DNA of 64,000 nucleotides from Desulfosporosinus hippei DSM 8344. Its GTDB lineage: Bacteria > Bacillota > Desulfitobacteriia > Desulfitobacteriales > Desulfitobacteriaceae. The position numbers and the translations under genes were made by a program. This document shows positions 45,849 to 53,947 of this stretch, piece after piece; the first letter of the stretch is position 1; every line of letters begins with the position of its first letter. The DNA lies in assembly GCF_900100785.1 (NCBI RefSeq), contig NZ_FNCP01000007.1, forward strand, positions 1 to 64,000. Reading direction: 5' to 3'. The notes under the pieces were generated by a model. It was not told the DNA's origin, did no database searches, and worked only from the letters and a program-made list of their open reading frames with translations.

Positions 45849-47480
45849 CTATGAGAGTTGATAAGCCTCAACTCGATTCTTCCCCTTACTTTTAGCCAGA
45901 TATAAGGCATCATCAGCTTGCTTCAGCAAGCTAAGACCTGCTGATTCTAAACCGGAACCATCAACCCCTTCAAGCTGTTCAGTACTCGTCATACCAATGC
46001 TTACAGTAAACATAATGTTCCCTTTTCTGCTGATTATTCTAATCTCACTAATTCTTTCTCGAATCTTTTCGGCCACAATCCTTCCTCTTTCCACAGAAGA
46101 TTCCGGGAGCATGACTAAGAATTCTTCCCCTCCAAATCTAACGGGTAAATCCATTTCTCTAACTGAATCTCTCAGCACTTTGGCCAAGGCTATCAGTGCT
46201 TTGTCCCCTTCTAAATGACCAAATTTATCATTAATGTTTTTGAAATTGTCCACATCTAGCATTAACAATGTCGAAGGATGTCCTAATCGGCAAGCTCGAT
46301 CTAATTCAAGGTTGAATTGTTGCTCAAAATACCGTCGGTTTGCCAGACCTGTTAAGTAGTCTTTTAAGGATAACTTTTCCAGTTCTCTATACTGAACTTT
46401 TAAATTCGTGGTCATAATATTAAAATTTTGGATGACTCGTTGGAAATCAGGGTGTCCTTTAAAGTCAATCTGACGATTCAAATCTCCCGCAGCTACCTGC
46501 TCTGTGGCTAGGGTAATTTCTTCTAGGGGCTTAATAATTAGTTGAGCAAATATTACGCTGACTAATAACCCTAAAGCTATAACCAGCAGCATTGTCCCAA
46601 CTGTCATATCCATATTAACTTTGCTCATGGCATAGATATCTTTATGGCTCATTTCGTAGACAACTACCCAGTTATTATTTTTCAATTTACCAAAAGCTGC
46701 AGTAATATCTCCCTGCTCTGTAGAAATATCATCAGCGATTGATCCTTTGTCTTCAGAAATATAAGATAAAATTTCCTGATTAGAAATTGCTTTACCGACC
46801 ATTTCGCGGTTTTCGTGGTAAATTATGATTCCCGCTCCATCGACAACGTATAGATTACCCTGCTTTTTAGCTTGAAATCCTTGAAATAAGGAATTAAAAA
46901 TATTGCTGCTGTTCCATAAATTAATGCTTAAAGCCAGAACTCCCGTTATTTGGCCATTTTCGGCCACTGTATTACTGGCAAAGATCACCGGGGAAGCGTC
47001 GCTGGTACTGGTTTTAATGACATCGGATAAATATGGTTGCTTACTTCTAAGAGGGGCTTGAATATAATCCCGATAACTAATATTGCTCTTTTGCTTTAAT
47101 TCCAATAGGCCTTGAGGAGATGAATAGAATAATTTTACAATTCCTTCTGTATCAGTCACCACTCCTCCTGTAAAAATTGAACTACTTCTCACAAATACAT
47201 CCATTGCCTCTCCTGATTCTTTCAATTTTTCAGGCGTAGACAGTTCAATTTTTTGGGATAAAAACACAATGTCATTAAGACTTTTCGATAAATTCCAATC
47301 CAGCCTGGATGCTAAAAAATCCACATCATTGAGCATTACCTGATGGTATCGTTCTTTGACAAAATGGGGAGTCAAATAGAAAAGATTAAATGCACCTGGG
47401 ATCCCTATAGCTAAGATAACTAGTATCCCAATTACCCCTATTAGCTGTTTGAATAATTTACTTTTATAAATAAAGTTCAT
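45849..47480 (-). CDS. Membrane diguanylate cyclase (Cache-HAMP-GGDEF)
   Basis: A 543-residue sensor that makes cyclic di-GMP. TM1 (about 10-32) and TM2 (about 293-315) flank a roughly 260-residue extracellular dCache-type domain (VVDGAGIIIYHENREMVGKAI is typical). HAMP follows (PLEEITLATEQVAAGDLNRQI), then a GGDEF domain starting DYLTGLANRRYFEQQF. The active site reads GGEEF, a functional variant. The inhibitory I-site RxxD is present five residues before it (REMD), so product feedback is likely. The ligand is unknown. No EAL or PilZ partner is in the window. ATG start after GGGAGGATACTTTT. Confidence 0.92.
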   Translation of the reverse strand: MNFIYKSKLFKQLIGVIGILVILAIGIPGAFNLFYLTPHFVKERYHQVMLNDVDFLASRLDWNLSKSLNDIVFLSQKIELSTPEKLKESGEAMDVFVRSSSIFTGGVVTDTEGIVKLFYSSPQGLLELKQKSNISYRDYIQAPLRSKQPYLSDVIKTSTSDASPVIFASNTVAENGQITGVLALSINLWNSSNIFNSLFQGFQAKKQGNLYVVDGAGIIIYHENREMVGKAISNQEILSYISEDKGSIADDISTEQGDITAAFGKLKNNNWVVVYEMSHKDIYAMSKVNMDMTVGTMLLVIALGLLVSVIFAQLIIKPLEEITLATEQVAAGDLNRQIDFKGHPDFQRVIQNFNIMTTNLKVQYRELEKLSLKDYLTGLANRRYFEQQFNLELDRACRLGHPSTLLMLDVDNFKNINDKFGHLEGDKALIALAKVLRDSVREMDLPVRFGGEEFLVMLPESSVERGRIVAEKIRERISEIRIISRKGNIMFTVSIGMTSTEQLEGVDGSGLESAGLSLLKQADDALYLAKSKGKNRVEAYQLS

Positions 47481-47672
47481 AAAAGTATCCTCCCAGAAAG
47501 GTTATTGCAACTCAATTTTATATCTTGTTCGATCATCTCTAACCTATCCTTATATCCAACAGTCTTGAGTCACTTTAAAAATTATATAACTGCAAAATCA
47601 TATCATATAATCCAAAGAATCTCTATGACGTATTTCAATATTTGATAGTTTAAGGAAATAATTTCTCCTCCA

Positions 47673-47715
47673 AAATTCATAAACCCCAAGCATAATCAGT
47701 TATATGCTCAGGGTT
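47673..47715 (-). terminator. Terminator after pgi
   Basis: AACCCTGAGCATA and TATGCTTGGGGTT (minus strand) form a 13-bp stem with two G-U pairs, followed by TATGAATTTT. It ends the dnaA-like/pfkA/pgi unit. The remaining 47481-47748 gap holds the region upstream of the diguanylate cyclase. Confidence 0.75.
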
Positions 47716-47748
47716 CTTGCATAGGTCACTTGTTACCTACTCAATATT

Positions 47749-49164
47749 CTACTTTAAGGTATATCTAATTTTGCCAGATTCCTCTATTTCCAGTTTCTTT
47801 TTTTCATAGCCCTTTCGTCCCATTAAGGCGTAGGTTCCGTTTTTGCCTTCTTCAACTCCCGGTTGATCGAAAGCGTTTATATTAAGCAACTCACCCATGT
47901 AGGCTGTTTCCCACTCTAAGAGCAGTAAAAGTTGACCAATATTATACGCATCCAAGCTGGAAAGAATAATCTTTTGGTGTTGTCGATTAGCAAGGGTGAG
48001 TGCATATTCAGTCGCTTTTTGTTCTGCAAATAACAACTCTTCTAAAGTTCGTCCGCCTAAAAAGTGAATATCTTCGGGTAATTCCGAATCCAATGGAATT
48101 ATTCGGGTTTGCTTAAATTTTTCTACGGTTACAAAGGAAAGAACTTTATCATCGGGCCCCTCTACATAGAGCTGTACTTGGGAATGCTGATCAGTCACTC
48201 CAAGGGCTTTGACGGGAGTCTGACCTACGAAAACCTCACGCCCCTGAAGATCATAACGTTTCCCCAGGCTTTCGGCCCATAATTGAGCGTACCAATCTGC
48301 CATGGTTTTTAAGCCATCTGCATAGGGCATAAACACAGAAATATTCTTTCCCTTTTGCCAAGATAAGTAGGCTAACCCTGCCCGTAATTGCGCTGGGTTA
48401 GCAAGTACCCCTTTAGATTCCCAGATCCAATGATCCATACTTAGGGCACCATCCATAAGCTGATCAATATCAATGCCGCATACCGCCGCCGCCAGCAAGC
48501 CTACCGGAGTTAGTTCTGAAAACCTGCCTCCTATCCCTGTAGGTATTACAAAGCGATGAAAGCCTTCTTCCAGGGCAATTGGCAAAAGATTTCCTTTTTC
48601 TTTATCCGTAGTGACAACAATATGTTCTGGATAGCTGTTTCCACACTCTCTCCGCAATATATCACGAACAATGAGAAACTGCGCCATGGTTTCTGACGTG
48701 TTACCCGATTTGGAAATCACATTAAATAGGGTTCTCTTAGGATCAAGTATCTCCATCAGCTCATTAAAGCGAACCGGATCGATATTGTCTACCACATATA
48801 AGCGGGGCCGATGCCTGCGCTTTTCTGGAGGAAGTTCATTGTAGTAGTAGTGGTTTAAGGCTTGATGAACAGCTAAGGGGCCGAGGGCTGACCCCCCGAT
48901 TCCTAACACGACAAAGTTATCAAACCGGGTAGCAACAGTGTCAGCATACTTAATTATTTCAGGAACCTGTTCCTTAATAGAAATCAAAATCTTGGTAAAA
49001 TCTAGCTGACCAGCCTCCCAGCGTATTTCAAGGGAAGCTTTAGCTTGGTCAAGCTTAGTTTGAAGACCCTGCAACTCTTCATTCCTAAATCCATCTGGGT
49101 TTTGTGGACCCTTCATCATCCCAGTATAGTCAATCTGTAATCCTAACTGACCTTGATTATCCAT
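47749..49164 (-). CDS. pgi: Glucose-6-phosphate isomerase
   Basis: A 471-residue glycolytic isomerase (glucose-6-P to fructose-6-P). Motifs: VVLGIGGSALGPLAVHQAL near residue 90, the sugar-phosphate loop ISKSGNTSETMAQF, TGIGGRFSELTPVGLLAAA, and the late VTDQHSQVQLYVEGPDD (catalytic His/Gln region). ATG start following GGAGATGAGGTTGAGTG. It is 36 nt behind pfkA, forming a two-step glycolytic pair: its product is the PfkA substrate. Confidence 0.96.
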   Translation of the reverse strand: MDNQGQLGLQIDYTGMMKGPQNPDGFRNEELQGLQTKLDQAKASLEIRWEAGQLDFTKILISIKEQVPEIIKYADTVATRFDNFVVLGIGGSALGPLAVHQALNHYYYNELPPEKRRHRPRLYVVDNIDPVRFNELMEILDPKRTLFNVISKSGNTSETMAQFLIVRDILRRECGNSYPEHIVVTTDKEKGNLLPIALEEGFHRFVIPTGIGGRFSELTPVGLLAAAVCGIDIDQLMDGALSMDHWIWESKGVLANPAQLRAGLAYLSWQKGKNISVFMPYADGLKTMADWYAQLWAESLGKRYDLQGREVFVGQTPVKALGVTDQHSQVQLYVEGPDDKVLSFVTVEKFKQTRIIPLDSELPEDIHFLGGRTLEELLFAEQKATEYALTLANRQHQKIILSSLDAYNIGQLLLLLEWETAYMGELLNINAFDQPGVEEGKNGTYALMGRKGYEKKKLEIEESGKIRYTLK

Positions 49165-49200
49165 TCACTCAACCTCATCTCCGCGTATGGATTTCCCTGG

Positions 49201-50169
49201 CTAAATTGAAAGCTGATTTGCTAAATCATACAGTTCTGTGTTAAAGGGCGGCATCTCGCCGTAGGCTACATCGAGAGGGATAGAAACCACTTTCTGATTG
49301 ACATATGCTGTCATTTTATTGGTCTCCTTAGCCATAATAATTTCAACAGCTTTTCCTCCCATGGCTGCAGCAATCACAGCATCTAAAGCGCTTGGGTTGC
49401 CGCCACGTTGAAGATGTCCCAAAATAGTAATCCTAGTATCAAAGCCTGAACGAGAATGTAATTCCTCGCCAATTTTATAGGCGCTTCCCGCCCCCTCAGA
49501 AACAATGATTATACTGTGATTTTTCCCACGCTGATGACCCCGTTTCAACTTTTCACATATCTCATCGTAATCAAAAGGAATTTCGGGTACTAAAATTGAC
49601 TCAGCTCCACAAGCTATTCCTGCCTGAAGAGCAATATTTCCACAGTGCCTACCCATAACTTCAACAACAAATGTCCTTTCATGGGAGGTCGCGGTATCTC
49701 TAATTTTACCAACAGCATCGATAACCGTATTAACTGCCGTATCAAAGCCTATGGTTAGATCTGTCCCCGGGATGTCATTGTCGATAGTTCCAGGTATCCC
49801 AACTATTTGAATTCCTTTCGCCAAGGTTTGAGCTCCTCTAAAAGAACCATCTCCACCAATTACTACTAAAGCATCAATTTCATGCTTATGTAATTGCTCT
49901 AAGGCCTTTTGTTGGCCTTCAGGAGTCATCATTTCTGCCGAGCGTGCTGTTTTCAGGATGGTTCCGCCGCGTAGAACAATATCTGCTACAGAGCCCAAGC
50001 TCATTTCCGTGAGTTCTCCATGGATTAACCCTTCATACCCTCGACTAATTCCATAGACCCTTAGCCCATGAAAAATCCCTTTTCTGACCACGGCGCGAAG
50101 GGCAGCATTCATACCAGGAGCATCCCCTCCACTCGTTAGCACCCCTATGCGTTTAATATCTCTTGACAT
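49201..50169 (-). CDS. pfkA: ATP-dependent 6-phosphofructokinase
   Basis: A 322-residue enzyme making fructose-1,6-bisphosphate. It has the ATP site GVLTSGGDAPGMNAALRAVV, VVIGGDGSFRGAQ with the GGDGS of ATP-type enzymes, catalytic PGTIDNDIPGTDLTIGFDTA, and EVMGRHCGNIALQAG. The usual bacterial allosteric-site residues appear present. ATG start after GGGGTGATTC. It lies 53 nt behind the dnaA-like gene and ahead of pgi. Confidence 0.97.
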   Translation of the reverse strand: MSRDIKRIGVLTSGGDAPGMNAALRAVVRKGIFHGLRVYGISRGYEGLIHGELTEMSLGSVADIVLRGGTILKTARSAEMMTPEGQQKALEQLHKHEIDALVVIGGDGSFRGAQTLAKGIQIVGIPGTIDNDIPGTDLTIGFDTAVNTVIDAVGKIRDTATSHERTFVVEVMGRHCGNIALQAGIACGAESILVPEIPFDYDEICEKLKRGHQRGKNHSIIIVSEGAGSAYKIGEELHSRSGFDTRITILGHLQRGGNPSALDAVIAAAMGGKAVEIIMAKETNKMTAYVNQKVVSIPLDVAYGEMPPFNTELYDLANQLSI

Positions 50170-50222
50170 AGAATCACCCCTTTCTATTGTTTTTCTTAAT
50201 GTTGCTTTTTAGTCAAATACGA

Positions 50223-51206
50223 CTACTCTATAGTTTCTTCATGATCAAAATAATTTAATACTGACTGATAAATTTTAATCAATTCTTTATCTTTAACAAG
50301 CTTGTCCTGCATCTTTTGGTACGACAAGATAATGCTATTATGATTACGGTTAAAATAGTGAGCTATTGCCGGAAAAGAAATATGGCAAAGGTTTCGTACC
50401 GTATAAATAGCCATTTCTCTGACTTCATTAATAGTTTTTTTACGACTTGCACTCTGTAGGTCCTCAACGGAAACTCCCATAGATTGAGCAACATTTCGAA
50501 TAATGTTCATTGGATCAGGGGCCTTAAGCATTTTGCGTTCTTTTTCGTACCAATAGGCATTAAAACAAGCCAGACTTAATTCATCTTCATGGAGCTCGGC
50601 AAATTTTATGTAATCCTCAATCGTCTTGACAGCGTCTGCTAAATTATCTATTCTCTCGGAGACCATTTTTAATACGGATTTAGCTATGAAAAGACGTCTT
50701 TGATGGACATATTCTTCTAAAAAGGCTTCCAATTCAAATTCTTGAGGGCGCTCTATTGGAATAGCAACACCACTTAAAAACCGTGAAGCCAGCCTCTCAC
50801 CTAAAAACCCCAAATCTAATCGATCGGCTTCACATGTAATTACCAACTTGCCGCCATTATTATTGATATATTCATAGGTATAATGTAACTCTTCTATTGT
50901 TTTGGCTTTTCCAGCCAGACATTGAAGGTCATCAATCAGCAACAGACGAGTTGTACGATACCTCTCACGAAATTGGTTGAGTTTTCTTTCCTGAGCTGCG
51001 TAAGCATATTGACGAGCAAAGGCTAAAGCATCGGTGATTACCAGCCCTTTTTCAGTTTGGTTTTTTTTGTAGAGATATTGGAGCAGAACAGATTTCCCAA
51101 CCCCTGATGGACCATAAATCAATGTTACATTAGCAGCATTCTCAAATTGGAACTTCTTTACTAATCGGCAGGCTCGAATGTTAAAATCTCTTACAAACCA
51201 GTTCAA
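50223..51206 (-). CDS. DnaA paralogue lacking domains I and II
   Basis: A 327-residue DnaA-like AAA+ protein. It starts directly with the ATPase: Walker A YGPSGVGKSVLLQYL near residue 31, Walker B LLLIDDLQCL near 90, sensor-type KLVITCEADRLDLGFLGERLASRF near 131, and a lid. The C terminus is a domain IV-like DNA-binding region with KTINEVREMAIYTVRNLC and the signature RNHNSIILSYQKM, where DnaA has RDHTTVxHAxxKI. Chromosomal DnaA is about 440-450 residues with domains I-II; here they are absent and no dnaN is nearby, so this is not the initiator gene locus. TTG start after AAGGAGAGG. It heads a likely operon with pfkA and pgi. Confidence 0.85.
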   Translation of the reverse strand: MNWFVRDFNIRACRLVKKFQFENAANVTLIYGPSGVGKSVLLQYLYKKNQTEKGLVITDALAFARQYAYAAQERKLNQFRERYRTTRLLLIDDLQCLAGKAKTIEELHYTYEYINNNGGKLVITCEADRLDLGFLGERLASRFLSGVAIPIERPQEFELEAFLEEYVHQRRLFIAKSVLKMVSERIDNLADAVKTIEDYIKFAELHEDELSLACFNAYWYEKERKMLKAPDPMNIIRNVAQSMGVSVEDLQSASRKKTINEVREMAIYTVRNLCHISFPAIAHYFNRNHNSIILSYQKMQDKLVKDKELIKIYQSVLNYFDHEETIE

Positions 51207-51329
51207 GCTAGCCTCTCCTTTATTAATGATTGAGATACAAATAACATCTCTATGTTATTAACTTTTTCTACGAATAAGAGAAATCCCCTCCGTTAACAAA
51301 AGCTGGAGATAAAATATTTAATGGATTTA

Positions 51330-52223
51330 TTACTCCTCTGGCCTCTGATCCGCTAAATATCTATAGCATTCACCAGCAATAACTGTTAAAGGTTTACTAC
51401 GGCGGGTTAAAAGATAAAAACCGCGTTCAATATTCAAGCCTTTAACCTTCGCCCACTTAATCCCTTGTTTTTCGCAAGATTCAAGTGCATGTTTTGAAAG
51501 AAATGAATAGCCTATACCCGAACGAACTGCATTTTTAACAGATTCAGTACTTCCAACTTCTAAGGCAATATTGAAGTCATTGAGATCTAAATCTCGTTTA
51601 GCTAGAGCTTCTTCAAATGTACGTCGATGTCCCGATCCTGTCTCACGAATTATCATAGGATCTCCTTTTATGGAATCAAGATCAATGCATTCACTAGTAC
51701 TTAAAGGATGTTGGCAAGATACTACAAAACCCAATTCATCTTTCATCCAAAATTCGGAGGTTAATTTTTCAGTATCAAATATTGCCCCAACTACAGCAAA
51801 ATCTACTTCATGGGCAAGTACTTTTTCTGCCATCTCCAAGCTATCCCCAATAGACAATTTGAATTTGATCTCCGGATAAAGTTTACGAAATTCAGATAAA
51901 TACCCAGGAAGTAAGTATTCGCCTGGAATGTGAGAAGCCCCAATATGTACTTTTCCACTCATCAGGATTTCTGAATCTCCAATTTCTCGCATAAGCTCTG
52001 ACCATTCAGCAAGCATGTGCAAGGTATGACGATAAACCGTCTCTCCTTCCGGGGTAAGAGCAAATCCCTTACCTTTGCGATAAAGCAACTTGACCCCTAG
52101 TTTTTCTTCAAAAGCTCTAATTTGGTTTGAAACAGCAGGTTGACTGATCCCTAATTTTCGCGCTACAACAGTAAAACTCTGTTCTTCGACTACCTGTCCA
52201 AACAACCGCATCAAATCTAACAT
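51330..52223 (-). CDS. LysR-family transcriptional regulator
   Basis: A 297-residue regulator. The N-terminal winged helix reads FGQVVEEQSFTVVARKLGISQPAVSNQIRAFEE in this region (residues 9-41). The substrate-binding domain is of the CysB/CbbR/CysL type (VHIGASHIPGEYLLPGYLSEF near 92). The effector is not readable. ATG start. LysR genes are usually divergent from a target, but here the neighbour upstream is the cyclophilin gene on the same strand, so the target is unclear. A tandem 9-bp repeat lies 56-97 bases upstream. Confidence 0.92.
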   Translation of the reverse strand: MLDLMRLFGQVVEEQSFTVVARKLGISQPAVSNQIRAFEEKLGVKLLYRKGKGFALTPEGETVYRHTLHMLAEWSELMREIGDSEILMSGKVHIGASHIPGEYLLPGYLSEFRKLYPEIKFKLSIGDSLEMAEKVLAHEVDFAVVGAIFDTEKLTSEFWMKDELGFVVSCQHPLSTSECIDLDSIKGDPMIIRETGSGHRRTFEEALAKRDLDLNDFNIALEVGSTESVKNAVRSGIGYSFLSKHALESCEKQGIKWAKVKGLNIERGFYLLTRRSKPLTVIAGECYRYLADQRPEE

Positions 52224-52278
52224 ATTGCACCTCTATCCTGAGTGAACTTATTCAACAAACCTTGAGTATGGCAGCTTA

Positions 52279-52320
52279 GCTTTGTTAGCTTTGTTAACTT
52301 TGTTAACTTTGTTAACTTTG
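52279..52320. repeat. Tandem 9-bp repeat upstream of the lysR gene
   Basis: About 4.7 copies of a 9-base unit, (G/A)CTTTGTTA, run head to tail. They lie between the cyclophilin terminator and the lysR start, in the lysR promoter region. It may be a slippage-prone spacer or a regulator-binding array. Confidence 0.85.
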
Positions 52321-52337
52321 ATTAAATTAGATATAGA

Positions 52338-52361
52338 AAGAAGAGGGCAAGCCCTCCTCTT
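52338..52361 (-). terminator. Terminator after the cyclophilin gene
   Basis: AAGAGGAGGGC and GCCCTCTTCTT (minus strand) form an 11-bp stem with one G-U pair, followed by TCT. Confidence 0.75.
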
Positions 52362-52397
52362 ATACTATAGAATCACTCAAAACAATTTACTTTATAC

Positions 52398-52946
52398 TTA
52401 AGCTTGAATTGTAACTTTTTTCATCCTTTGATCTTCCAGAGGTTTGTCCGATCTATCTCTCGGGGCGTTGACAATACGATCGACTTCCTCCATACCTTCG
52501 ATGACTTTCCCAAAAGAAGCATATTGTCCATCTAAATGACTTGAAGCCTTAACAACAATAAAGAACTGGGAACTTGCAGAATTAGGAGCTGAAGTACGAG
52601 CCATAGATATTACGCCACGATCATGTCTCAAGTCGTTTTTAAAGCCATTACCGGTAAACTCTCCACGAATATTCTTTTTACTTCCACCCATTCCGGTGCC
52701 ATTCGGGTCCCCCCCTTGAATCATAAAGCCTGGTATACATCGATGGAAAATTAGTCCATCGTAAAAGCCTTCAGAAACAAGCATTATAAAATTTTCAACA
52801 GTTTCAGGGGCTATTGATGGATAAAGTTCAATTTTAATCGTGTTGTTGTTTTCCATTTCGATGATTACTATTGGGTTTTCCTTTGTTTGATCTTGAGTTT
52901 CGTTTGTCACCCCAGTGACCTCCTTTATGTTTTGGATATTTTCCAT
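52398..52946 (-). CDS. Cyclophilin-type peptidyl-prolyl isomerase
   Basis: A 182-residue protein folding catalyst with the cyclophilin core: FHRCIPGFMIQGGDPNGTGM, MARTSAPNSASSQFFIV and LDGQYASFGKVIEGME. Catalytic Arg (FHR), Gln (FMIQGG) and the FFIV phenylalanine are present. The N terminus has about 25 extra charged residues (NIQNIKEVTGVTNETQDQTK) and no signal peptide, so it is cytosolic. ATG start. It follows dedA by about 50 nt. Confidence 0.93.
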   Translation of the reverse strand: MENIQNIKEVTGVTNETQDQTKENPIVIIEMENNNTIKIELYPSIAPETVENFIMLVSEGFYDGLIFHRCIPGFMIQGGDPNGTGMGGSKKNIRGEFTGNGFKNDLRHDRGVISMARTSAPNSASSQFFIVVKASSHLDGQYASFGKVIEGMEEVDRIVNAPRDRSDKPLEDQRMKKVTIQA

Positions 52947-52996
52947 TGTATATTATACCACCGGATTTAGAGTTTCCCTAATGTATGGAAAATATT

Positions 52997-53611
52997 TTAG
53001 TTAGTACGACTTGTCCTCCCTCGTTTTTGACTATAGAGATAGATCAAGAATACAATGATTGCTAATACAATTCCGCTCCTTGCCAAGTAATGGTGTAAGA
53101 TATGAGTGATCTTCTGCCAATGCACGCCAAGAATTCTTCCTAACGAGATAAAGGTTAAAGACCAGATAAAGGCCCCTGTGGCAGCCAAGATAACATACCT
53201 TCCAAAATTCAGCTTACTCATCCCTGAGAAGTAAGCTGTAAAGTGACGAAATCCAGGAAAGAAGTAGCCAATGACGATTAGCCTATCACCATAACACTGA
53301 AACCATCCTTCAGCTCTAGCAATCTTCTTTTCATTGATATGAAGATAGGGAGCGACTTTATGTAAGAAGGGAATGCCTAATCTCCTTCCTATCCAATAAC
53401 TTAAAATCATACCAAGAAAACTCCCAAAGGTAGCAACAATAAGTGTTTTTCCAAAATCCATTCTTCCTAGAGAGGTCTGAAAACCACTAAAAGTCATCAG
53501 AAATTCGTCTGGGACCGGAACCCCAACTAGACCACAGGTAAGTAAAACAAATAAACCGATATACCGAAAATGATAGATTATGTCAATTAAATTCTGTTCT
53601 AACCCTTGCAT
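52997..53611 (-). CDS. DedA-family membrane protein
   Basis: A 204-residue polytopic membrane protein of the DedA/VTT superfamily, which includes polyprenyl- and phospholipid flippases and supports membrane homeostasis. Visible signatures: GVPVPDEFLMTFSGF, FGSFLGMILSYWIGRRLG, and the F/Y-GDRLIVIGYFFPGFRHFTAYFSGMSKLNF block with the conserved Arg, Pro and Gly residues. About five hydrophobic segments. ATG start after GTAGGGCATGC. Substrate unknown. Confidence 0.9.
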   Translation of the reverse strand: MQGLEQNLIDIIYHFRYIGLFVLLTCGLVGVPVPDEFLMTFSGFQTSLGRMDFGKTLIVATFGSFLGMILSYWIGRRLGIPFLHKVAPYLHINEKKIARAEGWFQCYGDRLIVIGYFFPGFRHFTAYFSGMSKLNFGRYVILAATGAFIWSLTFISLGRILGVHWQKITHILHHYLARSGIVLAIIVFLIYLYSQKRGRTSRTN

Positions 53612-53947
53612 GCCCTACCTACTTTCCCCACCATATTACCCTAGGTAAATTTTAGGGCATAGTTTATTCTAAACTGTCACGACTATTATGAGCTTAAGAC
53701 AATTATCACAAACTAGCTTATTTAAATAATACTTATGTCCGTGGGTATTTTACCATATACCTTAACTCTTAGCCATCTAATCTTATCATGAATAACATTT
53801 GCTTTCTTCAGACATTTTTTTCCTCAAAGCTAAGAGAATTTATCTAAGTAAATTCTACCTTATGTGGTTAAAATCCTTTATTTACAATAAAAACAGACGC
53901 TATTTCTAGCATCTGTTTCAATTTGATTAAGTTTCTCCTATTTATAG
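53612..53947. other. Intergenic gap between spoVR and dedA
   Basis: A 336-base AT-rich gap. It holds the spoVR terminator at its right end, a perfect 8-bp hairpin AGAATTTA/TAAATTCT (53835-53856), and presumably the dedA promoter, which is not obvious. No coding frame or known RNA is seen. Confidence 0.5.
53887..53918 (-). terminator. Terminator after spoVR
   Basis: AAACAGATGCT and AGCGTCTGTTT (minus strand) pair over 11 bp with one G-U pair, followed by TTATTG. Confidence 0.8.

Noticed and set aside
50223-51206. Chromosomal origin at the dnaA-like gene
   Set aside because: No dnaN, rpmH or recF neighbours, no clear DnaA-box cluster, and the protein lacks domains I-II.
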